From NCBI GenBank assembly GCA_002314685.1, contig DCHB01000083.1:1-29647 (forward strand): a stretch of 29,647 nt of DNA. Direction: 5' to 3'. The notes under the pieces are model-generated. The model was not told the DNA's origin. It made no database searches and worked only from the letters and a program-made list of their open reading frames with translations. Each line of letters opens with the position of its first letter. Position 1 is the first letter of the stretch. Shown here piece after piece: positions 23,783 to 29,647 of this stretch. This DNA comes from Clostridiales bacterium UBA1763 (GTDB lineage Bacteria; Bacillota; Clostridia; Oscillospirales; Oscillospiraceae). The position numbers and the translations under genes are program-made.

Positions 23783-24544
23783 ATGTATTTTGACACTCAT
23801 GCGCATTATGACAGCGGTGCGTTTAATTCCGACCGCTTTGATATACTCGACAGTATGCCCGAGGGTAATGTCGGGCTTATTGTTAATCCCGGCTGTGACC
23901 TTCTGAGCAGTAAGGCGGCTATTGAGCTTGCGGAGCGTTTTGACTATGTCTATGCCGCCGTAGGCTGGCACCCCGAGGATATAGACAAGCTAACGGATGA
24001 GGCATTTTCCGAAATGGCGGAGCTTGCAAAGCATCCGAAATGTCTTGCCGTCGGCGAGATAGGTCTTGATTATTATTGGGATGCAACACACAAGGATGAA
24101 CAAAAGGCGCTGTTTTGCAGACAGCTTGAGCTTGCGCAGTCACTCGGCAAGCCCGTAATCGTGCATGACCGCGAGGCGCACGGCGACAGCTTTGATATTA
24201 TATGCAGATATCCCGAGGTCAAGGGCGTTTTCCACTGCTATTCGGGCAGTGCCGAAATGGCGTCGGAGCTTATTAAACGCGGCTGGTATCTCGGCTTTGA
24301 CGGGCCAATCACCTACAAAAACGCGCGTAAAGCACTCGAGGTGCTCGAAATCTGCCCGCTTGACAGAATTGTTATCGAAACCGACAGTCCGTATCTCACC
24401 CCCGTGCCTAACAGAGGCAAGAGAAATGACTCGCGTCAGCTTGCCTATGTTGTGCAAAAAATCGCAGAGGTCAAGGGCATTAGCCCCGATGAGGTCGAGC
24501 GCATAACCTTCGAAAACGGCAAAAGGCTTTATAATTTGGAGTGA
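23783..24544 (+). CDS. tatD: TatD family metal-dependent hydrolase
   Basis: A 253-residue TIM-barrel hydrolase. Metal-site residues are seen in order: DTHAHYD (3-9), GEIGLDYYWD, VIVHDREA, FHCYSG and ETDSPYL. Members show 3'-5' DNA exonuclease activity and have been linked to DNA repair and other roles; D-aminoacyl-tRNA deacylase activity is proposed for some. Start at 23783, where GAGGTG lies six bases before ATG; an upstream in-frame ATG at 23711 runs through the promoter and is rejected. The phosphatase gene follows after 3 bp, so both share a transcript. The common neighbours metG and rsmA are absent. Confidence 0.92.
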   Translation: MYFDTHAHYDSGAFNSDRFDILDSMPEGNVGLIVNPGCDLLSSKAAIELAERFDYVYAAVGWHPEDIDKLTDEAFSEMAELAKHPKCLAVGEIGLDYYWDATHKDEQKALFCRQLELAQSLGKPVIVHDREAHGDSFDIICRYPEVKGVFHCYSGSAEMASELIKRGWYLGFDGPITYKNARKALEVLEICPLDRIVIETDSPYLTPVPNRGKRNDSRQLAYVVQKIAEVKGISPDEVERITFENGKRLYNLE

Positions 24545-24547
24545 GCG

Positions 24548-25360
24548 ATGAACAGAGAAATTATATTGGACGGTGCGCCGAATGTGCGTGATTTGGGCGG
24601 AATAAAAACCGCCGACGGCAGGACGCTGAAATTCGGCAGGCTAATAAGAAGCGGTATGCTTCACGATATCAGCGACAGCGATGTTGACATTCTGCTTGCC
24701 CGCGGTCTTAACAAAATCGTCGATTTGCGCTCGGGTATGGAGAAGCTTCAAAAGCCCGACAGAGCGATTGACGGAGTTAATTATTACGAGTGCCTTATAC
24801 TTGACGGCAAGGCAAACGGCATAACCCACGACAAGCCCGCTTCTCTCGAGGAGGAGGCGATAAGGACTGTCAAAATGGCTGAGCGTCTTATGCCTAAGTA
24901 TAACGACGGCAGGAAACAGATGGATGCTCTGTACTCAATTCTCGTAACGCTTGACCATGCAGTTGAGCACTATGCGGAGCTTTTCAGACTGCTGTTAAAT
25001 AACGAAAGCGGTGCGCTTTTGTATCACTGCACCATGGGCAAGGACAGAGTCGGCGTTGCGACTATGCTCATTTTATCCGCGCTCGGAGTAAATAGAGATA
25101 CCGTGCTCGACGACTATATTATAACCCGCGAGCGTTGTGCAGCAGGAACAAAACGGCTTATGGATGCCTGCCGCAAAATTACCGACGATGAAGCGATATT
25201 GGAGTTTATTTACCTCCTCGACACGGTTGAGCCCGAATATCTGAACGCGGCTTTTGATGTGATCGACAGCGTTCACGGCGGAATGGATCGCTTTTTGCAC
25301 GAAAAGCTTATGCTAAGTGATGCAGATATAAACAAGCTCAAAGAGCTTTACCTTGATTAA
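24548..25360 (+). CDS. Tyrosine-protein phosphatase (Y_phosphatase3 type)
   Basis: A 270-residue cytoplasmic protein with the N-terminal NVRDLGGI motif (12-19), RSGMLH and the catalytic P-loop H160-C161-T-M-G-K-D-R167, the C-x5-R signature of protein tyrosine and dual-specificity phosphatases. The Lys-Asp in the loop places it with the LipA/MptpB-like group, some of which also act on phosphoinositides. Substrate unknown. No signal peptide is present, so it is probably not secreted by the Sec route. GGAG lies six bases before ATG; it begins 3 bp after tatD. Its last 25 bases are duplicated in tandem just past the stop codon. Confidence 0.88.
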   Translation: MNREIILDGAPNVRDLGGIKTADGRTLKFGRLIRSGMLHDISDSDVDILLARGLNKIVDLRSGMEKLQKPDRAIDGVNYYECLILDGKANGITHDKPASLEEEAIRTVKMAERLMPKYNDGRKQMDALYSILVTLDHAVEHYAELFRLLLNNESGALLYHCTMGKDRVGVATMLILSALGVNRDTVLDDYIITRERCAAGTKRLMDACRKITDDEAILEFIYLLDTVEPEYLNAAFDVIDSVHGGMDRFLHEKLMLSDADINKLKELYLD

Positions 25361-25393
25361 AAATCGCTCAAATAGCTTTATCTCGATTAAAAA
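25336..25393 (+). repeat. 30-bp tandem duplication of the phosphatase gene end
   Basis: Copies 25336-25363 and 25366-25393 match at 25 of 28 positions with a period of exactly 30 bp. The first copy encodes the end of the phosphatase and its TAA; the second repeats the same codons after the stop, in the same frame, with GAG changed to TAG. The second copy runs into the terminator stem. Confidence 0.85.
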
Positions 25394-25415
25394 AGCACCC
25401 GTTGGGTGCTTTTTT
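25389..25415. terminator. Bidirectional terminator between the phosphatase and kinase-like genes
   Basis: Perfect 12-bp stem AAAAAAGCACCC / GGGTGCTTTTTT with a GTT loop, overlapping the stop codon of the minus-strand kinase-like gene and the end of the tandem duplication. Confidence 0.93.
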
Positions 25416-26487
25416 AATCTTCTAATATTTCGGAAAAGCATTTTGCAGGCAGGCAGTCGGACAGCTCTGTGAGTATCATTCTCAGATAATCCGTCTCCGA
25501 AAGAGTATGAACGGCGTTCAGGCTCTGCGGCACGGGAATATCAAGCGAGAGCATTACTCTCACCGAGGTGCCCTTACCCTCTCCCCTGCTCTCAATTATC
25601 ACTGCACCGCCGTGAAGCTGTGCAATCGCTCTGACAACGGCAAGCCCCATTCCCGAGCCCTGCGCATTTGTCAGGCTAACCTTATGCTTGTAGCGTTCAA
25701 GCGACTTTGAAATCTCATCGGGTGAGATGCCTTCGCCGTTATCGTCAACGGATAAAATCACGTTTTTGTCAGTTCTCAGCAGTGCCACACTTATTCTGCC
25801 GTTTTTCGGGCAGTGGGCAATACTGTTTGAAAGCAGATTGAGCAAAAGCTGACAGATAAGTGCCCTGTCGGCAACCATTCTTATCTTCTCCTCGCCGTGG
25901 AAGCTTATGCTTAAGCCGTCCTTGCCCGCAACCTCCTTCACCTCATCTATTACGCTTTTGCACACTGCCGTAATATCAAGCTGCTCGGGCATAAACGGCT
26001 GAGTGCCGTTTGCAAAAGAGGTCAGCAAGCAGGCATTGTCAATCGACCTCTTAATTCTGTAATAGCTTCTGTTCAAGGCACATACATACTCAATGAGCTT
26101 TTTGTTTTCCTCATTCTCGCCAATAACGGAGATGCAGGAAGCGGCAAATTTAATATTTGCAAGCGATGAACGGATATTTGCACACATTGCCTCGTTGCCG
26201 AATTTAACATCGTCATCGGGCGTTATCGCAAAAATTCTCATACCGTCATAGCCCGTGACCTTTACCGTGCAGGGCTTCGTGCCGATAAACGCGGTTGACA
26301 CAAAGCAGTCTGCCTGCGTGTTTGTAATATGGCTTGGGATAAGAAGCGACAAGGGCTTCCCCGTTAAATCTCTGCCCGCGAGAGAAATCGCGGGATTATT
26401 CATATATGCTATTCTTTCCTTCTTTGCAAGCACAACAGCTTGCTCTAAAAGTGAAAAGGCAGCCGATAGAAGCTTTGTATCCGACAT
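25414..26487 (-). CDS. Histidine-kinase-like protein without a phospho-acceptor histidine
   Basis: A 357-residue cytoplasmic protein: a PAS-like N-terminal region (about 8-90), a helical segment in the place of the dimerisation domain (about 98-165) and a GHKL ATPase domain (about 170-315) followed by a 40-residue helical tail. The ATP-site motifs are intact: N box LLLNLLSNSIAH (214-225), DDNGEGIS (248-255) and GSGMGLAVV (277-285). In the helical segment the H-box position reads CANIRSSLANIKF (102-114), and there is no histidine between 98 and 165. No membrane helix and no response regulator gene nearby. Start at 26487, behind AAGGAT; a longer reading from 26553 passes through the promoter. 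It may bind ATP or act through partner proteins rather than by histidine phosphorylation (inference). Confidence 0.8.
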   Translation of the reverse strand: MSDTKLLSAAFSLLEQAVVLAKKERIAYMNNPAISLAGRDLTGKPLSLLIPSHITNTQADCFVSTAFIGTKPCTVKVTGYDGMRIFAITPDDDVKFGNEAMCANIRSSLANIKFAASCISVIGENEENKKLIEYVCALNRSYYRIKRSIDNACLLTSFANGTQPFMPEQLDITAVCKSVIDEVKEVAGKDGLSISFHGEEKIRMVADRALICQLLLNLLSNSIAHCPKNGRISVALLRTDKNVILSVDDNGEGISPDEISKSLERYKHKVSLTNAQGSGMGLAVVRAIAQLHGGAVIIESRGEGKGTSVRVMLSLDIPVPQSLNAVHTLSETDYLRMILTELSDCLPAKCFSEILED

Positions 26488-26524
26488 AGGTCTAATCCTT
26501 CCGTTTATACAAATTTTCGCCCAT

Positions 26525-26553
26525 ATTTTATCAAAAACGAGCAAAATACACAA
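26525..26553 (-). promoter_or_regulatory. Predicted promoter of the kinase-like gene
   Basis: TTGTGT (-35, 26548-26553), 17-bp spacer, TAAAAT (-10, 26525-26530) on the minus strand, with a leader of about 30 nt. Confidence 0.55.
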
Positions 26554-26606
26554 TAGACAGGCAAAAAAAGCTCATTTTCAGCCGAACATTTGGATGTATC
26601 TCATCA

Positions 26607-26641
26607 TTGATTTTTGTCAATAGTATATGTTACAATATTAT
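26607..26641 (+). promoter_or_regulatory. Predicted promoter region of the GAPDH gene
   Basis: Two sigma-A readings overlap: TTGATT (26607-26612), 18 bp, TACAAT (26631-26636), and TTGTCA (26614-26619), 16 bp, TATTAT (26636-26641). The first -35 opens a small palindrome TTGA-N6-TCAA (26607-26620). A leader of about 45 nt follows. Confidence 0.6.
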
Positions 26642-26688
26642 CAAACACCAAGCAAAATTTACCGCTTGAATTTTAGGAGGATATTTTT

Positions 26689-27717
26689 ATGATCAGAGTA
26701 GCAATAAACGGTTTTGGACGCATCGGCTCCCTCGCATTCAGAGCTGCAATCAAGTCCGATGATATCGAGGTCGTTGCAATCAACGCACCCGGTCATCCCG
26801 CAAGCCATATCGCATACTGCGTAAAGTACGATTCCGTACACGGTCGCTTCGACGGTGAGGTTGTCGGCAACGACGAGGAAAGCACCGTTACCGTTAACGG
26901 CAAGGTTGTTAAGGTTCTCTCCGACAAGGCATACCGCGATGCAACCCTCATTCCCTGGGGCGAGCTCGGTGTTGACTATGTTCTTGAGTGCACAGGCGTT
27001 TACCTCACCAAGGAAAAGGCACAGGCACACATTGACGCAGGCGCAAAGGTCGTCGTTATGTCAGGTCCCGCAAAGGACGACACCCCGATGTTCGTCTGCG
27101 GCGTAAACCTCGAGAAGTACACTGCCGATATGCAGTTCGTTTCCAACGCATCCTGCACCACTAACTGCCTCGCACCTATCGCAAAGGTTGTTAACGACAA
27201 CTTCGGCATCATCGAAGGTCTTATGACCACCGTTCACGCTTCCACCGCAACTCAGGCAATCGTTGACGGCTTCCCCAAGAAGAAGGATCTTCGCGGCGCA
27301 CGCTCCGTATATAACAACATCATCCCCTCCTCAACCGGTGCCGCAAAGGCAGTCGGCAAGGTTATCCCCGCACTCAACGGCAAGCTCACCGGTATGTCCA
27401 TGCGTATCCCCGCTCCGGACGTATCCGTTGTTGACCTCACCGTTCGCCTTGAGAAGTCCGCAACTTACGAGGAAATCTGCGCGGCAATGAAGGCAGCATC
27501 CGAGGGTGCAATGAAGGGCGTTCTTGAGTACGTTGACGACGAGGTCGTTTCCTCCGACTTCCGTACCGATGCTCACACCTCTATCTTCGACGCACAGGCA
27601 GGCATCGCACTCAACGGCAACTTCGTAAAGCTCGTTTCCTGGTACGACAACGAGTGGGGCTTCTCCAACAAGATGCTCGACCTCGTTCGCCACATGGATA
27701 AGGTTCGCAACGCATAA
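26689..27717 (+). CDS. gap: Glyceraldehyde-3-phosphate dehydrogenase, type I
   Basis: A 342-residue glycolytic enzyme of the cytoplasm; it oxidises and phosphorylates glyceraldehyde-3-phosphate to 1,3-bisphosphoglycerate. Seen: NAD-binding INGFGRIG (6-13), catalytic SNASCTTNC, the TTVHASTATQ histidine segment, IIPSSTGAAKAVGKV and SWYDNEWGFS near the C-terminus. AGGAGG stands eight bases before ATG. Codon use is strongly biased to C-ending codons, as for a very highly expressed gene. The coenzyme position that is Asp in most NAD enzymes is Ala here (AINAPG, 30-35), so coenzyme preference is open. It is not clustered with pgk or tpiA. Confidence 0.96.
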   Translation: MIRVAINGFGRIGSLAFRAAIKSDDIEVVAINAPGHPASHIAYCVKYDSVHGRFDGEVVGNDEESTVTVNGKVVKVLSDKAYRDATLIPWGELGVDYVLECTGVYLTKEKAQAHIDAGAKVVVMSGPAKDDTPMFVCGVNLEKYTADMQFVSNASCTTNCLAPIAKVVNDNFGIIEGLMTTVHASTATQAIVDGFPKKKDLRGARSVYNNIIPSSTGAAKAVGKVIPALNGKLTGMSMRIPAPDVSVVDLTVRLEKSATYEEICAAMKAASEGAMKGVLEYVDDEVVSSDFRTDAHTSIFDAQAGIALNGNFVKLVSWYDNEWGFSNKMLDLVRHMDKVRNA

Positions 27718-27729
27718 TTTGATACTGAC

Positions 27730-27765
27730 AAAGGCTGACGGTTTTTACCGTCAGCCTTTTTGTTT
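27730..27765 (+). terminator. Terminator after the GAPDH gene
   Basis: A 13-bp stem AAAGGCTGACGGT / ACCGTCAGCCTTT with a 4-nt T loop followed by a T-rich run, 12 bp past the stop codon. Confidence 0.93.
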
Positions 27766-27813
27766 CGTTTATACGCTTCTATTTTCGTTTTTGCTGATGC
27801 CCGACCGGTGAGA

Positions 27814-27904
27814 GTGATGAGTGATGAGTGATGAGTGAACGGGTGCAGACTCAATTCAGTGCCGTAGGGGTGAATGGAGCGTGAGCGCAATGAGCCCGTT
27901 CACT
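27814..27904. repeat. Heptamer tandem repeat joined to an inverted repeat
   Basis: Three and a half copies of GTGATGA (27814-27838) run into the left arm AGTGAACGGG (27834-27843) of an inverted repeat whose right arm CCCGTTCACT is at 27895-27904. The part in between is GC-rich and contains no convincing ORF. It fills most of the 205-bp gap between gap and the LRR gene and has the look of a dispersed intergenic repeat. Confidence 0.65.
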
Positions 27905-27922
27905 ATTATAACGATTTTTATG

Positions 27923-29647
27923 TTATGCGCCTGTGTAATTATAGTGAATAGTTGCGTTGGTGAGGCAACTATTGTATGAACCAATGATTATATTAGCCCA
28001 CTGAGCTTCTGTTCCGCGGTAATATACATCTTTGATGCTTTTGCAATAGAACGCAAAACCACCGATACTTGTGACACTACTCGGGATTGTGACGCTTGTT
28101 AGGCTGCTGCAACCGTCGAACGCCTCGATGCCGATGCTCGTGACACCGTCTTCGATAACCACTTTAGTAATTTGATCACTGTTGTAGTACCACGGAGGCC
28201 AGTCCGCTTCGTAGTCAGGCATTTTGCCGATGCCGCTTATGGTGAGAACGCCGTCTTTGAGTGTCCATGTAATATTGCCTGTGAAATTGTAGTGAATAGT
28301 TGCATTGGTGAGATTTTCATTGTCATTACCCATTGATATTTTTTCCCACTGTGCCACAGTCCCACGATAAAATACATTTGTCAAACTGCTGCAATCGTAG
28401 AACGCATAGTCACCGATGCTTGTGACATTACTCGGTATAATGATGCTTTTAAGAGTGCGGCAAGCGGCGAACGCCGAATTACCTATGTTCGTCACACTGT
28501 TCGGAAGAGCGATGCTTGTGAGGTTGTTGCAACCGCAAAGCGCCAAGTTACCAATGCTCGTGACACCATAGTTGATTACTACTTTTGTGATTTCATCGGA
28601 GTAATCACTCCACGGTGCCGCCCCTTCGTAGTCGGGCATTTTGCCGTTGCCGCTTATGGTGAGAACGCCGTCTTTGAGTGTCCATGTAATACCGGTGTTA
28701 CCCGTGTAATTGTGGTGGATAGTTGCATCTGTTAGGGGATAATTGTAAGAACCTATAGATATATTAGCCCATTGTGTCTCCGTTCCTCGGTAATATACAT
28801 TAGCGAGGTTACAGCAATTAAAGAACGCCCTGTTACCGATGCTTGTGACACTGCTCGGGATTGTGATACTTGTGAGGCTGCTACAATAGAACGCAAAACC
28901 ACCGATACTTGTGACACTGCTCGGGATTGTGACGTCAGTTTTAGCACCAGGGCAACAGATGAGCTTTGTCATAGCTTTGTTATACAACACACCATCTATG
29001 GAAGTATATGCAGTGTTATTCGATGAAACATTGATGCTTGTGAGGCTGCTACAATCGCTGAACGCGCGGTCTCCGATGCTCGTGACACTGCTCGGGATTG
29101 TAATACTTGTGAGCCTGTCGCAATTGTTAAACGCAAAATCACCGATACTTGTGACACTGCTCGGGATTGTAATGCTTGTGAGGCTGCTACAATAGAACGC
29201 AAAACCACCGATACTTGTGACACTGCTCGGGATTGTGATGCTTGTGAGACTGTAGCAACAGTCGAACGCCTGGACTCCGATGCTCGTGACACCGTCTTCG
29301 ATAACTACTTCAGTAATTTGATCACTGTAGTAGTACCACGGAGACCAGTCCGCGTCGTAGTCGGGCATTTTGCCTTTACCGCTTATGGTGAGAACGCCGT
29401 CTTTGAATTTCCATGTAATATCGGCGTAAGCTTCGCTCATTTTTGCACTTTTAACGGAGCTGAATACGGAATAAACGCTTGTGTTTTTCACAACTGCAAG
29501 TGCACGCACCTTATAGTAATAGGTCTTACCTTCGGTGAGCTTGGAGTTTGTGTAGGCAGTTTTTGTTGTGGTGACATATTTGCTGAAGCTTTTGCCGTCG
29601 GTTGAACGGTAAATCTCGTATTTTGTCGCACCCGTAACTGCGCCCCA
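27923..29647 (-). CDS. Fn3 / leucine-rich-repeat (BspA-like) surface protein, 3' part
   Basis: Partial gene: the frame is open to the window end, so the N-terminus, and any signal peptide, lie outside; the Met codon at 29509 is internal. The visible 574 residues begin with an Fn3 module (YEIYRS ... YTNSKLTEGKTYYYKVRA) and continue with three cassettes, each starting with W-x-(F/L)-K-D-G-V-L-T-I-S-G-x-G-K-M-P-D-Y, running through LRR_5 repeats of the form SVTSIGxxAFxxCxxLTSITIPS, and ending in YYRGTxxQW ... ATIHYNYTG. Such proteins are cell-surface adhesins or ligand binders. No sorting signal follows the last cassette. The DNA repeats are nearly identical, including a 64-bp exact duplicate, and base use is more AT-rich than in the neighbouring housekeeping genes. 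Confidence 0.9.
   Translation of the reverse strand, partial: WGAVTGATKYEIYRSTDGKSFSKYVTTTKTAYTNSKLTEGKTYYYKVRALAVVKNTSVYSVFSSVKSAKMSEAYADITWKFKDGVLTISGKGKMPDYDADWSPWYYYSDQITEVVIEDGVTSIGVQAFDCCYSLTSITIPSSVTSIGGFAFYCSSLTSITIPSSVTSIGDFAFNNCDRLTSITIPSSVTSIGDRAFSDCSSLTSINVSSNNTAYTSIDGVLYNKAMTKLICCPGAKTDVTIPSSVTSIGGFAFYCSSLTSITIPSSVTSIGNRAFFNCCNLANVYYRGTETQWANISIGSYNYPLTDATIHHNYTGNTGITWTLKDGVLTISGNGKMPDYEGAAPWSDYSDEITKVVINYGVTSIGNLALCGCNNLTSIALPNSVTNIGNSAFAACRTLKSIIIPSNVTSIGDYAFYDCSSLTNVFYRGTVAQWEKISMGNDNENLTNATIHYNFTGNITWTLKDGVLTISGIGKMPDYEADWPPWYYNSDQITKVVIEDGVTSIGIEAFDGCSSLTSVTIPSSVTSIGGFAFYCKSIKDVYYRGTEAQWANIIIGSYNSCLTNATIHYNYTGA

Noticed and set aside
23713..23796. Upstream starts for the DUF364 gene and tatD that make the two genes overlap
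   Set aside because: Both extensions run through the shared promoter, and each gene has a good ribosome site before the shorter start.
28040..29240. CRISPR-like array
   Set aside because: The repeats are in-frame coding LRR units with similar, not unique, spacers.
28772..29292. Plus-strand and alternate-frame ORFs inside the LRR gene
   Set aside because: They are periodic by-products of the repeated LRR DNA, with low-complexity products and no ribosome sites.
27923..29509. Start of the LRR gene at 29509
   Set aside because: This codon is GTG within an Fn3 module; the frame continues upstream with clear Fn3 sequence to the window end.

Overview
The window looks like chromosomal DNA of a spore-forming, strictly anaerobic Firmicute of class Clostridia, probably an Oscillospirales-type gut bacterium. 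This is an inference from gene content: spoIIE, spoIIP and a SleB-type hydrolase (sporulation), a reverse rubrerythrin next to a rubredoxin (anaerobic peroxide defence), strong AGGAGG-type ribosome sites, sigma-A type promoters and no outer-membrane genes. It is mostly a core-genome stretch with short intergenic gaps. I see no rRNA, tRNA, phage, transposase or CRISPR array.

Region by region: 1-3.7 kb (minus strand) is an operon ahcY - mgtE - AEC transporter, ending in a terminator. 3.7-5.4 kb (minus) is an alanine/glycine:cation symporter behind a single-aptamer glycine riboswitch with its own terminator. 5.5-8.0 kb holds a secreted DUF1002 protein (+), rsmG (-) and a secreted SleB-type cell wall hydrolase (-). 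8.0-8.4 kb is an AT-rich gap without a gene. 8.4-10.2 kb has a TSCPD protein (-), then spoIIP and a CBS-pair protein (+). 10.2-11.4 kb is a secreted four-module Fn3 protein (-). 11.6-12.35 kb is reverse rubrerythrin plus a 44-residue rubredoxin. 12.4-13.9 kb is a five-SH3 NlpC/P60 hydrolase (-). 14.2-17.8 kb is apbE - recG - a hypothetical protein (+). 17.9-22.8 kb (minus) is spoIIE - a small membrane protein - copA. 23.0-25.4 kb has a DUF4213/DUF364 protein (-) divergent from tatD and a tyrosine phosphatase (+). 25.4-27.7 kb has an unusual histidine-kinase-like protein (-) divergent from GAPDH (+). 27.7-29.65 kb has a small repeat-rich gap and the 3' part of a large Fn3/leucine-rich-repeat surface protein (-), cut by the window end.

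Themes: cell envelope and sporulation (SpoIIE, SpoIIP, SleB-like, NlpC/P60, Fn3 and LRR proteins), redox and metal handling (rubrerythrin/rubredoxin, ApbE, CopA, DUF364, MgtE) and housekeeping (RecG, RsmG, AhcY, GAPDH, TatD). No clearly new multi-gene system is visible. The points most worth a second look are small: a fully overlapping two-way promoter between DUF364 and tatD, an exact 10-mer (GTTTACATAA) recurring in four intergenic sites several of which border sporulation genes, a riboswitch whose aptamer can pair with its own terminator, a kinase-like protein with an intact ATP site but no histidine, and a promoter nested inside a terminator ahead of rsmG.
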